64,000 nt of DNA. Source: Dipetalonema caudispina (taxonomy: Eukaryota > Nematoda > Chromadorea > Rhabditida > Onchocercidae). The position numbers and the translations under genes are program-made. Position 1 is the first letter of the stretch. Each line of letters starts with the position of its first letter. Under the pieces are notes generated by a model. The model did no database searches. It saw only the letters and a list, made by a program, of their open reading frames with translations, and was not told where the DNA came from. The DNA is taken from the NCBI GenBank assembly GCA_013365325.1, contig JABVXV010000085.1, positions 1 through 64,000 of the forward strand, in the 5' to 3' direction. Positions 26,292-38,885 of the stretch are shown here, in pieces.

Positions 26292-27484
26292 CTAAACACC
26301 TGTTGAACCAAATCCATCCATACCACGCTCAGTTTTTTCTAGCGATTTAACCTCAACAAAGTCGCAGTGAGAAATTTTCTCACAAATGAACTGAGCTATT
26401 CGATCGCCTTTCTTCACCTAGAAATTTCCAACTTCAGCGTTTGAACCAATTTTTTGAAATAATATTAAATGATGTTATGCTGCATAGCAACAGCTATTGA
26501 AAAATCACTCTTTTCTTTTTCAACAATTATTTTTGCAAACTTACTTGAAAGTCATCGTTACCAAAATTGAAAAGCACTACACTGAGGTGACCTCTGTAAT
26601 CCGAATCAACAACTCCGGCACCTACATCAATGAATTTCTTCGCAGCAAGACCTGAGCGTGGCGCTACTCTACCATAATAACCTCGTGGGATTTGAACTTG
26701 TAGATCTGTCCCAACAGAAGCTTTATCTATAAAAAGATTCTTTTAAGCATAGGATTTTGAGAATTGTTCTGTAATCATGAAAGGCTTGTAATGTACCAAA
26801 CACTGGTTAAGGAATAATATAGGTATTGGTGGTAAGAGTCATATTTCTAACTGTTGAATAAAACGAAAAAAATTACCCTTTGCAGGCACTATACAGTCAT
26901 AGGCACTATACAGATCAGCTCCAGCTGCCCATTCTGATCCGTAAGTTGGGATATGAGCGTTTTCTGATAACTTCTTGAAATAAATACACTTTTTCTCCGT
27001 TTCTATGGAAGAAATAATCTGAAAGTAATGATGAGTCACTATATGTGAATATGGTAAAGATCTTAATTCTAAAATTTTAAGTTCATCTCTCGGTAGATTA
27101 CAATAACAAGTATAAAGACATACTCTTTTGTCTTCATAAAATTATAAATTTGCAAACTAATTGATCGCTAACTCGTTATTTAAGATTACACCAATGTCTG
27201 CATTAGGAAATAACACCCGAGCATCGTGGAGTTAGAAAAAAGTAGTAAAAACTAATGCGTTAATAATTTGAGAGAATTCGAATCGTTTTACTTACAGATT
27301 AATTATTCAACTGAAAATCATCATTAATCAAACAATTGGCCAAATAAGAATCGAAAAATAATACCTCTGGCAATAAAGCTTTTATAGACGAAATAACGTC
27401 TACTTTCCGTTTTGTTGATGCCAGATTTTCTGTCTCCTGTAAGACATTTTCCAATGACGTTATTACATCGCTATTCTCTGACAT
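26292..27484 (-). CDS. dut-1: Trimeric dUTPase (dUTP diphosphatase), 189 aa
   Basis: Hydrolyses dUTP to dUMP and pyrophosphate, limiting uracil in DNA and supplying dUMP for thymidylate synthesis. Exons: 27484-27365, 27018-26877, 26726-26545, 26417-26292 (570 nt, phases closed). All five family motifs are present: I AGADLYSA (72-79), II PRSGLA (110-115), [12 protein letters not shown] (125-133, with the catalytic Asp and base-stacking Tyr), [10 protein letters not shown] (150-157), [11 protein letters not shown] (179-188). Motif V has Asp where Gly is common, a position that varies in the family. The first 40 residues form an acidic helical extension with no similarity I recognise. The ATG at 27484 was chosen because candidate spliced-leader acceptors (TTTCTAG, TTTCATAG) lie 8-17 nt upstream. 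The frame upstream opens only with non-ATG codons, so a mitochondrial presequence from the same exon is not supported. An ATG at 27039, in frame with exon 2, could give a shorter form. Confidence 0.95.
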
Positions 27485-27492
27485 AGTAGATC

Positions 27493-27509
27493 CTAGAAAT
27501 CCTATGAAA
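27493..27509 (-). promoter_or_regulatory. Candidate trans-splice acceptors before dUTPase
   Basis: Two nematode-style acceptors, TTTCTAG ending at 27493 and TTTCATAG ending at 27502, would leave a 5' UTR of 8 or 17 nt before the ATG at 27484, as is typical for spliced-leader addition. This is inferred from sequence alone. Confidence 0.45.
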
Positions 27510-27806
27510 GTTTCAAGCAAAATAGAGCCAATTCGAGTTTCGTTAGAGCCAGAAAGATGTCGCGCTATCGTGGTTAATCTGCCTGTCCTATTTGCATAAA
27601 TATGCAACACTCCGTAAGTGTACCTTTACTGAAGGCAAGGCAAGCCAAACAGTCATAACCGACACAGCCAAAGGAGTCAGTAACACGGCATATTCAGAAC
27701 CGTATGCCAAAGTATTAAAATTTAAAACTATCCACAAAATGAATCTCAAATTTTTTAAAAATTTCCAAATTTTTTTCAATTTATGGATTACACCAAATTT
27801 CAAAAG

Positions 27807-28079
27807 ATGAAAAGCAGTTTTGCCTCACTCTTCCTTTTCATAATATTTTTATGGCTTACTCCCAATATACTGCTAGCTCTCAGTGTTTTCCCAAATAACT
27901 CCCAAGAATTTCTTACAAGAATTTCGAAAAGCGAAATCCAATCGTTGCGAAAAAATACTTCCGAAAGAAATAGAAAGTTAAAACTAATCATTCTCCAAGT
28001 CAGTAAATCTTCACATGAAGATGATCAATTTTTAGAAACTTCTCAGATAACTAAGTCAATCAAAGCAATCCCCAAGTAA
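27807..28079 (+). CDS. Possible small secreted protein (90 aa) or first exon of one
   Basis: From the ATG at 27807 the product starts MKSSFASLFLFIIFLW and continues LTPNILLALS, a convincing signal peptide (Lys, long hydrophobic core, small residues near about position 26). The mature part is short, basic and Ser/Lys-rich with no cysteines. The frame also has an upstream ATG at 27783. A GTCAGT donor-like site (after CTCCAA, near 27998) could end the exon early. It is divergent from dUTPase with only about 320 bp between the starts. No family recognised; it may also be chance. Confidence 0.35.
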   Translation: MKSSFASLFLFIIFLWLTPNILLALSVFPNNSQEFLTRISKSEIQSLRKNTSERNRKLKLIILQVSKSSHEDDQFLETSQITKSIKAIPK

Positions 28080-29230
28080 TGTCTCACGTAAAATCTCACG
28101 CACGTCACACCACTTCCTCCGTAAGTAGCAAAATACGGTTCAATTCTAAATCACGCACTCATTATGAAAAGCCAATATCCACGTGCCTACATATTTGAAT
28201 AGTTATGAATATCATAATTAATTACAATAAGCAATTTGGTGCAAGTCTCAACATCATATGACCTTTTCTAGCTTTAAATTCTTTAAAATTGAAAAAGAGT
28301 GATATCAGAACTTATGTGAAACTAAAGATTTAGAAAATTTTTATTAAAAGCAATCTTCTAATGGAAATTTGTCAAACAAAAAATTTAAATGTCATATATC
28401 GAATAAAAAATTTTAATGCTTCGAATTTCACAAAATTAAATTGTCAGAAGAAATATATTAAATTGTTAGATGAAAAATCAACAAATTTAATGTTTTAAAT
28501 ATGGCATACAGTTTAATTTAATGAAATTTTCACCTAATACTTATTCCCATTTGAAATCGATTATCTGATATGAAATTTAAAGTGATCTATTTTCATATTG
28601 AAGTATTGATCCAACTGTAGAGAAAGTGAATTTAAATGTGTAAAATAGCTGATTAACTAATCAAAGATATCTTCTTTAATATCTTATTATTTCATTTGAA
28701 ATCGAATTAATTTCTTTTTTTTATTCTCCTTCGATTGATCAGCTTTAACAAATTATCAAATTGAAAATTGTTGAGATATATATTTGTCATTAAACAATCA
28801 ATGTTTCAATTAACATTTATCATATCGAAGAAATATGGTAGAACATTAACCACAAACTTTGTTTGTATTCTTAATTTAACATCTAAAAGAGAAAATCAAA
28901 ATTTCCAGTTGATGATAATTTAATTATCCGAGGAAAAGGAAATTGAAAAGATCAATTTGATCGATGAGAAGAAAAATATGATGGATCAATTTCATCGATC
29001 GAAAGCCTGCAAGCTGATAACGTTTTAATTCAAAGGAAACAGGAAACTCTTTCTCAGATGGATTTTGACGTTGTTGATTTTGATGTTATGTAAACTGCTA
29101 AATAAACTGCTGATAAGGAAGTTTCCAGAATCTTTAATCTACACTTTACCTATCTATGTAATTTCAAACAAACATTTCAATTCACGTAATTTAAAATGGA
29201 CGCTTTAATTCCGTAGAATCTTCAACAACT
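28080..29230. other. No gene seen
   Basis: AT-rich, without coding character on either strand. It contains ATCGAT-rich words around 28970-29000. Confidence 0.5.
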
Positions 29231-29572
29231 GAACAACACGATAAAATTTCGATGCATTTTTAAATTAAAATATATTTGTCAGCTATAGCAGTAGGATATA
29301 TATGAGCTGTTTTAGAAGTTGACCCAGCCATTTGACCTGTCATATTTAAAGNNNNNNNNNNNNNNNNNNNNNNNNNNNNNNNNNNNNNNNNNNNNNNNNN
29401 NNNNNNNNNNNNNNNNNNNNNNNNNNNNNNNNNNNNNNNNNNNNNNNNNNNGAACAACACGATAAAATTTCGATGCATTTTTAAATTAAAATATATTTGT
29501 CAGCTATAGCAGTAGGATATATATGAGCTGTTTTAGAAGTTGACCCAGCCATTTGACCTGTCATATTTAAAG
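29231..29572. repeat. Assembly gap flanked by identical 121-bp copies
   Basis: Positions 29352-29451 are exactly 100 N. The 121 bases before the gap (29231-29351) are repeated without a mismatch after it (29452-29572). A fixed-size gap between identical contig ends points to unmerged overlapping contigs or haplotypes, not real DNA. The open frame crossing the gap is an artefact. Confidence 0.95.
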
Positions 29573-30114
29573 TAATTACTTTGATTTAATTCATTAGCAC
29601 CTGATTAGAATTAGTTAACAGTAATGCATCAAAACAGTATTCATTAATGATAAGAGATTACTTGACTTCTTTATCAAATCAAAACTAATCATATTTAGCT
29701 CTTGAAATAAGAAGAAAATCATTGGAAAAATTTTTTTATAATCAATCTTTATTTTTTTAAATTTCAAACAATTTCAATCGAATTTCAATACATATTTTTT
29801 AAAAACTTGGTCCCGCTCATTTTCGATGTAAAACCTGTTTTAATTATCCTCCAACATTCAAATTGTACTTTTGAATTGTAGTAAATTTCGTGAATTGTAG
29901 GAATTTTCGTAGTAATTTTCGGTTTCCAGAAAGTAATTTCCACATTATCAATTATTAATCAGTTTCGAAATTTTATCTAGACCATATTTAAAATAACGAT
30001 TGGTTAATTAATAGATATCAAATCTGATCTATTTTTAATTCTGTATGCTGGCTTGTCAATTTCCTCATAATCTCCAATGATAATATCTCGTTGATTTGTC
30101 TCAAACCGTTCTCG
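29533..30114 (-). other. Orphan exon-like fragments (possible decayed or incomplete gene)
   Basis: Two minus-strand pieces look coding. 30114-30004 follows a GTGTTTAG acceptor, opens in phase 0 with RERFETNQRDIIIGDYEEID and ends at a TAA; an alternative frame is also open. 29600-29533 follows AATCAG and reads ANELNQSNYFKYDRSNGW to a stop in phase 1. A GTAAGT donor lies near 30192, but the exon before it has stops in the frames required. The fragments do not join, and the nearby assembly gap may have removed sequence. Function unknown. Confidence 0.25.
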
Positions 30115-31728
30115 CTAAACACTAATCACCAATGATAATAATTCATTTAATTTTATTTCAAATATTATTTGAAAAAAGAAAGAATATTACTTACTTCAAT
30201 GATGCATTTTCCAGGAATAATTCAATTCAGATCCGGCAGGATTAAATAAAAATGCATATCGTTTTTAAAGGCGGGCTCTTTTGGCTTTCTTATTACTACA
30301 GTGAGACTTAGGCTCCTCAAATATTTGGTTATTCCTTCTTCTTAGGCTTAAATAAATATTTATCTTTTATGTATGCCTATTATATTCATGCTTTTAATAT
30401 TAAAAATATTGATATTATTTCATAAATTTTAAAAGTTCATTTTTTGAACTTTGAAATTTTATCTGCTAATTAACTTATCTATTATTTATTTATTTATTCA
30501 TACAATCATTGTTGTGCTTATTCAATGTAACTTTTATTTAATTTTATTTAACTTATTCTTTATTTGATTATTTATATATTATTTTGTTTGTCCATTTTTT
30601 ATATCTTTTCAATAACGATATGCGGCTTGAATGAGAAATGACAAAATTTGATAAAATTTTAGTTAAATTTAAAAGAATTAAAGTTCCGAAAACTGATGAT
30701 TTGAATTTAAAAATTTAAAAATAAGGCAGTATCAGATATACTTTCGCTACGGCTAATACCAAAAACACCACTCATTCATATTTAATTATGTACCAGATTG
30801 TTTGATCAAAATTACTATTAGTATGATGGAAATAAGTGTATTTCTTTATTTTAAATTATTGATATGAGTTAAATTAATCATTATTTGATATGAAATTATG
30901 AAAACATTCAAAAATTTGACAAAATTTTCCTAATTAAAATATTGGATGTATTACAAATAAACCTGGACCTTTTAAAATCCATAGTAATTCAATAAATCCT
31001 ACATTGAGGATTAGAATTGGCAAGAGTTCAAGTTGCGCTTAAGAAATTCCAAAAATTTTCCGATTCAACAAATGCAAGAAACCGGAAATCTTGAAATCTT
31101 TCACTTTTTTATTACAGTTTTGAATACTATCATGTGAAAGAATTCTTGCAATTTCTTTGAGAATCTTTCCAAATTTAGCATTATTTTCGTGTCATATCTG
31201 AAATGAATTTCATTGAAGAAAAAATTTCCAAGGCTATTTATGCATTGGTTTTTAATATTTGCACAAAATTAACTATGATATTTCAATTTCTCTTACTCAT
31301 TGAAATGAAATAATGAATAATTAGACACATAAAAATATATTTCAAAATAATGGTTGCATATTAATTTCTAATCATTTGATTATTTACGCAACCGTTATCT
31401 GTAATTATTACTATTATTATCACTATCATTGTAACTATCAATATGTTTGTTTTAGACTCATTAAATGGAATTTATTACAAGATAAGAAATGGTATTCAGT
31501 GAAGCAACTTAATTTTGCTATTAAATTGTTATCAGTGTTACATTATCATAATCATAGTCTTTGCACTGCAATCAATACATAAATCAAAAAAAAAAAAAAA
31601 TTTTTTTTAATAATTTTGCTATAAAAAATTACTTTTTTAGATCATATTACGTATCAGTCACTCAAATTTATCATCGGAATTTATTAAGATTAAAAAATAC
31701 AACAAAAAAAAAAAATTCGAATTTGAAA
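30115..31728. other. No confident gene
   Basis: AT-rich with TTTA-type simple sequence near 30480-30600. A short plus-strand frame at 31376-31582 is built from TAC/TAT repeats and is not credible as a gene. Confidence 0.5.
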
Positions 31729-33542
31729 ATGATATTGGAATTGACAATAACTTCCATACTGCTTTTGTCAAATTGTAGTGTCGCACGACGTATACCGCAT
31801 TGTGTGCTGAAATGTAAAGATGCACACATGCAACAGGTAACTTTGATTTTGATTTTTTATACCATTCGGTTCAAATTATTCAAATAATTTAGTGAATTGA
31901 ATGAAAATAAGTATTAATGAAAATAACCTTTAATCTGTTGAAATAATTTAAAACTATCCTTAAATTACAATCTATCAGAAAACTACCATTAGATATTTCA
32001 ATTTTCTTTTTTTGAGATGGAAAAAGAATGGTCATTGAATTTTGCATTTCCATTATTGTCTCTTTTGAAAGCTACCGGTAACGAAACAATTGCACATAAT
32101 CGAGCAATTGAGATTTGCAGGTAAGTTAGAAATATAATTCAATTTATTTGATTTAATGAAATTCTATCATGAAAAGAGCAAAGGTTAACTTTGTTGTATA
32201 CCAAATTTCCATTTTAGTCATTCTAAAAAAATTGAGAATTATAAAATCAATTTCATTTCAAATATCAAAAGATTGGAAAAAATTCTCTCAAGATATTAAA
32301 TATTTTTTAGCATTGCTTCGTTATGTTATTTGAATTTGACAAAAAATTCTTATAAGAAAAATTTATTTCAGAATTAAATTTTTCATATAAAAAATGTTTT
32401 TTTTTTCTTTTTGAAGCATATTAATTAAGATAAAATAACGAAAAAGGATAATTGAGCTTTTTGTAGCCATATATGATAAGCAGTAGAATTTTGGCCTAGA
32501 ATCAGTCTGTCATGCTCAATTTAATTTAATAGAGCCAAATTATTTATGTAACCGGGATCGACTACTATTCCTTAGTCAACTTATTACACTAACACGAAAT
32601 TTATTTCATGATAAAAATGAAAATCGAAATTTTTTCATAGCTTTAATTAAAATCTGATAGCAAAATTTTTCATGTTTAGATTTTTTTTTTTTAAAAAGCA
32701 AAAGATAAATTAAAAAAGAAACGGATTTCAAATTTCGTTATGAAGTAAATTTGAACAACTTTCAAATTTTTGTCCAATCTTTTTAATTTCAATTTTCTTT
32801 ATAATTGGAAAAGTTTTGCGCTTCCTACTATATTTAAATTGTAAATATTTTGCAAAATTTTTGTAATGTTTAGCACAAAGATCGAAACTATAAATTTTCT
32901 TAAAACAATAGAAATTCGGAAAGGAATTTTTGATTTAAATTAGTTTAGAAACTATTAGTTATATGCATAATATTTGCCTTTTGTTTAATTTTATAATAAC
33001 CTGTAAACTTCTAGCAATGCCGATAATTATAACTGTAGTAATTATAACCTCTCCTCTTTTTACCTCTATGGATTAATGAGAGAGGATTGAGATTCATCTT
33101 TTAATTATTCATTTATCTGAGAGAATATCAATTCCCTTCGAAAATTGGGCGCCATCTATTTCGGATGTATTAATTTATCCGTCTTATTTTCATCAGTCTT
33201 AAATGGGAAAGAAAATTGACTTATAAAAGTTGTTTTGGTGATGCAAATTTCTAAATCAAATTTCGATGTTTGTTAACAACGAAATAAATAAGTGAGAAAA
33301 GCACTCATATCTAAGCATTCCCTGAGGTAATATACTTTTATCAGAGTGAAATTGCACAATTTAATCATAGATATATTTTCAAGAAGCTAAGAGAAATAAG
33401 GGAGAAATAGATGAGACAAAAAAAAAAAAAAAAAGGAATGATCCATTTCAAAAAAATGGAACTTTTTGTTAAATTTTATTTTACTAATAGGAAAGAAAAC
33501 ACAGGCAGCAATTATTTTATCTGTCCTGAAATAAATTTGAGC

Positions 33543-33574
<32 letters not shown>

Positions 33575-33991
33575 ACTAAAATAATACAGTTGACGTTATT
33601 GTAAATTTGATGTCTTTCAAGAAATCTTATCAGTGAATATTTTCAATTTTTAATTAATATCGATCAAATCATAAATTTCTCCAATGTTTTTTTTTTTTTT
33701 TTTGAAATCATTTAATCGTTTCTTTTTTGTTTCATCGATAATTCAACAATTATTGAAGATTACTGTATTGTTAGCAATTTTCTCAAACTTGAACAATTTC
33801 CCAACGAAGATTTAGAAACGTTGACCTTAAATTGGTCTATTTACTAAAACATCTTTGTGCCCTCTTATGATTTACCATAACATAAATTCCATCATACCAA
33901 ATGATGGGCAAGTATGCTGTGATCATTTGGATAGTATCTTTGATGAATGCGAAAAAAATGAAGTACTTGTGGCATCATCATCATCATCATT

Positions 33992-34023
<32 letters not shown>

Positions 34024-34037
34024 TATCTAATCGTTTC

Positions 34038-34068
<31 letters not shown>

Positions 34069-35958
34069 AGAACCAATAATCGGTTTAGTGTTTGGAAAGA
34101 ATCGCAAGGATATGCGATAATTAACGACTATCTTATCGCAAATTGTCGCTTCTCACACTTATGATGAAAAGTGTTCTGGCGTAAATTGCGCTATTAGTGG
34201 AAAGGATTTTTTTTTTTTTTTTTTAAGAAGAAATATTTGATGAAGAAAAAATTACCTTTTCATTTTGAGGGATTTTCTCAAATTTTTTTCAAAATAAAAA
34301 TGCTTTTTATCAAAGATAATAAACTTTGATTTGATTTAAAATTACATTTTGGGTAATTTTTTTTTCATGGGGAAGAAATATTTCTCACGAAAACGAAAAA
34401 ATAGAAAAACGAATATTTTAGGAGTAATGATTTGTTAATCGAATGTCTTGCTGGATGTAATAAAACGAATGAACGAAAAATTATTGAACTGGGACTTTTA
34501 CCTTGGCGAGAAATATGTTTAAATTTACATGGTATGATATATTTGGCCTTTTCATAAATTTCATACAGATTTAAAATTTTTAAACAAATTTAGAATTTCT
34601 ATTCTACCAAGTACCAATTTTTAATCGGTTAAAGTTAATTACAACTTCCATTCTTCAGGAAAAGCATTTTTGATTAAAATATTTTAATTCTAATAGCAAG
34701 GATTTCTATAACGAATGTTAAATATTTTTTTATTTATAATTGTTTTAAATATTTCAAGTTTATTTTCAAATATTGTCTGCTGGGATATCCGAAGCTTTCA
34801 AAAAATTGAAATTCCATTTTCATGTTGCAAAATTTATTTATTAAAGTAACTAAACTAGTTGGTTCCGGGGAATTTATTTCAATGTAGGGAGAATATTTTC
34901 TGTTTTAAATTTCATTGTGTCTATAATTTGATGAGATTTTTAAAGAAAAATTAAACACAATTCAGTCAAATTTTATTAGCTTCCATATTTCCATCAAAAT
35001 TTATCACTTTCGGTAGATTTAAATTTGTTATAATTTGTATTGAAAAAAATTGAAAAATGTCTAGATAATCAAAAAAATTCCACTTTCATCTCGTTTCATT
35101 TAATGATATCGTTTCGTCTAAATTTCAACAATCTTAATTTATATATTTTACTATTCCTAAGCAATTTAGTTGCTACCTAAATAAGGATGAATTAAATAAT
35201 AATAAAATAGATGAGCATAATGAATATGCCAAAAAAATGGACGAAATTTGAAAATGAACTGAAATTGAAAAAACAAAGAGAAGATTTAATTAATAAATTA
35301 AACAATGAATGTGCTAATAAATAAATAAATTTCAGTACTTCGAGCACAATTTCCATGTTGGCGATTGAATATCGATAATTTAACAACAAATTGTAGCAAA
35401 CAAAGTTACGAACTTCGGGAACGTATCAAAATTTTAGCACTAAATGAGTCACCATTAGCTCTTCAGAGAGTATGCTTGTCAGTTTAATTTTAAACTGTAT
35501 TTCAATTATTTAATTACTTATTGTGCAAATTTTCGACATCAATCAGTATGATTTTTCAATTTCTATGAAACAAAAAAAAATAATTGATTAAAAGGATTTA
35601 TAAAAAGTTACAAAAATTTGTTCTTTGTAAATTATTAGTCGTAATTATAAAATTGTTTTTTTTTTTTGAATTATTAAAAAAGATTTTAAATTCTATATCA
35701 TTTAAATAGTTCTCCAAGTTCTACAGAAAAGGGAAATTGACAAACAGTTGTTAATATTAAATTGCTTTTTTTTTTTTAAATTTCAGAAGCATGGATAAAT
35801 TTGCTACTTGTAGTGTCCGCAATTATGGTCACTTATGTGGACAGAGCAGTGAAAGTGTAAATTTTTTTTTTTTTTTTTAATATCACAAATTATCTATAAA
35901 TATTTGGAACATAAAAATTACAGCATTAATCAATAAGTTTACATTTATACAGCTTGGT

Positions 35959-35996
<38 letters not shown>

Positions 35997-36453
35997 CCGT
36001 TGATCACATAACGATCGAAAATCGACTGGAAATTTTTATGATAAATACAATTGTAAATTAGCTTCCTTCGGTAGATTAAAAAAAATGTCATACCTATGGT
36101 ACCTATCTTTTGGACTTTGAGAGTAGTATTTTAAAATATCTTAACATTATATTAATGTATGAAATCAATTGTGCATGCATTATTAATGAATACACACATA
36201 CCTATTTTTAATTTTACTAAAGTAATTTTAGTTCATCGATCGATTATTTTGGATTAATCGCGCTGCGGTATACGACATGTTGACAATCAAATGGCCCGTT
36301 TTGCCACCATCTTGTAACATTGATTTTTCAAGACGTGAGATGAATTCATTGAATTCAGTTTATGTTCTCAATCAACAATCCCATTCTAAAGGATATAAAT
36401 TATTGATTGGTTGTATTATATCATTTTCTTTCGTAATAAAAAGTATTATTTGA
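31729..36453 (+). CDS. Cysteine-rich secreted or membrane protein, 251 aa, nematode CPG4/DUF19-like
   Basis: Six exons with all phases closed: 31729-31836, 32017-32120, 34422-34531, 35336-35477, 35787-35856, 36232-36453 (756 nt). The protein begins with a signal peptide, MILELTITSILLLSNCSVA. The mature part has cysteines at about 25, 29, 70, 79, 83, 103, 115, 127, 154, 163, 172 and 206, with pairs such as ECLAGC, FPCW and CxxxxxxxxC (163-172), and several N-x-S/T sites. The last 18 residues are hydrophobic (KLLIGCIISFSFVIKSII), suggesting a membrane or lipid anchor. Spacing recalls small extracellular nematode families such as CPG4 (chondroitin proteoglycan) or DUF19, but I cannot confirm which. 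Exon 2 uses a TTTGAG acceptor, and the exon 4 donor GTCAGT was chosen because it alone keeps phase with exon 5. Function unknown. Confidence 0.75.
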
Positions 36454-37309
36454 TGATTAATTATCTATTAATTTAAGAAAAGTAATTTTTCTTGAAGAAA
36501 ATTATCGTTGAAAAATTTGTTCATATTGTTATAAAAGTTTCAAAAATTTTGCTCTTCTTTTACTTCATACGGAAATCATTCATAGAATCGTTGTTTTCTA
36601 AAAAGAGTAAGAATTAAATAACAAATACATCAATCAAAATAGTTTCCCAGAAGTGGAAATTTTTCCTTTTTGTTAAAAATTTTGAAAGAACTGAAATTCA
36701 TCGCAAAATTTGTACGACTTTTATGAGTTTTACGTCTTTTTTTTTTTTTTGTTTTCCCTACTAAATATCCGATATCTCTCGGAGAATAATTTTTCAAAAT
36801 TCTGCAATATGAATCACAACAACTATTTGTTATTTGAAGTGAAATAAAAAGAAAAAAAAAAAGTGACAGCTTTCATTAAATAGCAGTTTACATAATTAGA
36901 AATCCAATTTGATTATATTAATTTTCAACAATTTAAAAAGAGTTCATTTGCACGAATAAAGTAAAATATCTTAATTTTAGTTTCAGTAAAACATCCTAAC
37001 TTTAATTTAATTATTAACATTTCCTTTACTATTAATTATTTATTCAACCAAATATTTTTTGACAGTTTCAAGATATTCACAAATTTTGCAATTAATCTAA
37101 CCAAAAAATTATTCTAAATTAGTCCAACTAATTACAATTTTTTTCATATCAGAATAAATAATTTATTAGTTTTTATATTCAGTTGCAGGTGAATTCACAG
37201 TCTTTCAAATATATTCCCTTGTGTATGCTACCATTAAAATGCATACTTTCCGGAAAAACGGATGATATGTTCGGTTACTTTCGAAGTTTAATCCAGCCAT
37301 TCATACACA

Positions 37310-37384
37310 TGCATTATTATTATTATTATTATCATTATTATTATTAATTATTGTTACTATCATTATTATTATTATTATTATTAC

Positions 37385-37460
<76 letters not shown>

Positions 37461-37559
37461 GTTATTATCATTATTATTATTATTATTATTATTACTATTA
37501 TCATTGTTATTATTATTAATTATTATTATTATTATTATTACTGCTGTTATTATTATTAT
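37310..37559. repeat. (TTA)n microsatellite array, about 250 bp
   Basis: Almost uninterrupted TTA units with occasional TTG, TCA or CTA variants. Any frame through it encodes homopolymers (poly-Leu, poly-Ile or poly-Asn) and should not be annotated as protein. Confidence 0.95.
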
Positions 37560-38723
37560 ATGTCATCGGATTTTTGACGGGAAAAAATGAGTACATACCA
37601 TTGAATTCGTCAACTGACAAAAATTTGTTTATTGGAATGCGAAAATCAATCGACAATTTTCCAGTCAAAATTTGTAAAATGTCAAATATGATTGAAGAAA
37701 AATGAATTGGATTATTGCTTCGTTTTCATTTCAATGTATTCTGTTTTAATTTAATTTTCTGACAATGAAAACGGTTTCTATTATTGCCGGTTATTAGCTT
37801 CAGGAATAAATTACTGTTCAATGCTTGCAAAAAAAATGGATATTTGAAATTATTCGTTACAGTATCGTTTCCATTCATTTCTTTTCTGGATATTATTAAT
37901 TGAGAATTTTTAAAATTTTATTATCAGTATTAATTGTTAGGGAAATTTAGTAAGTATATGATTAGTACATCTTTAATTTGCATCTTTAGAAGCATTGATT
38001 TGTAGAAATAAATTTAACTGTAACACTCTTTTCTGCAAATATTTTAATACTTCTTTTTTTCAAACTTTGAAATTAAGTCTATGCGTTATTGAATTTAACT
38101 TCACAAATTGATGATTTTAGATTTTAAAAAAAGTTTAGAAAATTTTGAGTATTTCCCGGAAGTTTGATCATATATTATGCATATGTATCTTTTCAGTTGT
38201 GTTATCTTATCAAAAATAACACATACACATGACCCATCAGATGGATGTGTTCACATATTCGAAATTCTTTTTGATGTTTGAAGCGTCGGCGGTAAATTAT
38301 AAAATACATATAGTTCAAAATTGAGCGATGATCTGAGAATCAATAAGATAACATCGATATTCGATTTCCTTTTATTAATCATTACCAGTGTAAGAATGAT
38401 GGAGATTAATATGTGAGATAATTATTTGTATAATTAATTGAATTTTAACTCAATTTCAATTATCATAATGACGAAACTTCAAAATTGTAAATCAAAATAT
38501 TTTTTAGATTATACAAATAATACTATTAATAGCATTCCTTTCCTGAAAAATCTCTTGGCTACTTTTATCTTCGTGAAAGAAAGTAACCCAAGCGGAAAGA
38601 TTTGAAAATTTCCAAATTCAAACATTTATTGAAATGATGATGTGTCAGTTGCACTACATTTGTCATCAGTATTAAAATTATAATCAAAATTTGTCTTCCG
38701 AATTTGTGAATAAATATTTGCAG

Positions 38724-38885
38724 TTTGATGAGATTCGTTTCTTGAATAATTTAAATTTGAGCATTTTAATGCATTTAGCTCTCTTAGCATCCCTAATAAA
38801 ACTAATTTTAGCCATTATTAATGCAGATCTGCCAAATTTAAATGAGAAAGCAAATTTGATAATCGAAAATGGCTACAAATATTAG
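38724..38885 (+). other. Possible terminal exon
   Basis: Follows an ATATTTGCAG acceptor and stays open for 53 codons to TAG: FDEIRFLNNLNLSIL, a hydrophobic helix (LALLASLIKLILAII), then NADLPNLNEKANLII. It is phase 0 at the acceptor. No clear upstream exon was found; the nearest plus-strand gene (31729-36453) has one exon that ends in phase 0, but a link is speculative. Confidence 0.25.

Noticed and set aside
27299..27610. Longer dUTPase N-terminus resembling a mitochondrial presequence
   Set aside because: The extended frame has no ATG (it begins with GTG after an upstream TAA), and spliced-leader-like acceptors lie just before the internal ATG at 27484.
29260..29478. ORF across the N block
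   Set aside because: It spans the assembly gap and is made from duplicated contig ends.
33855..34164. Two overlapping frames with poly-Ser and poly-His
   Set aside because: They arise from an ATC/TCA repeat and A-runs inside intron 2 of the gene at 31729-36453.
37301..37590. Homopolymer ORFs (poly-Ile, poly-Leu)
   Set aside because: They are translations of the TTA microsatellite.
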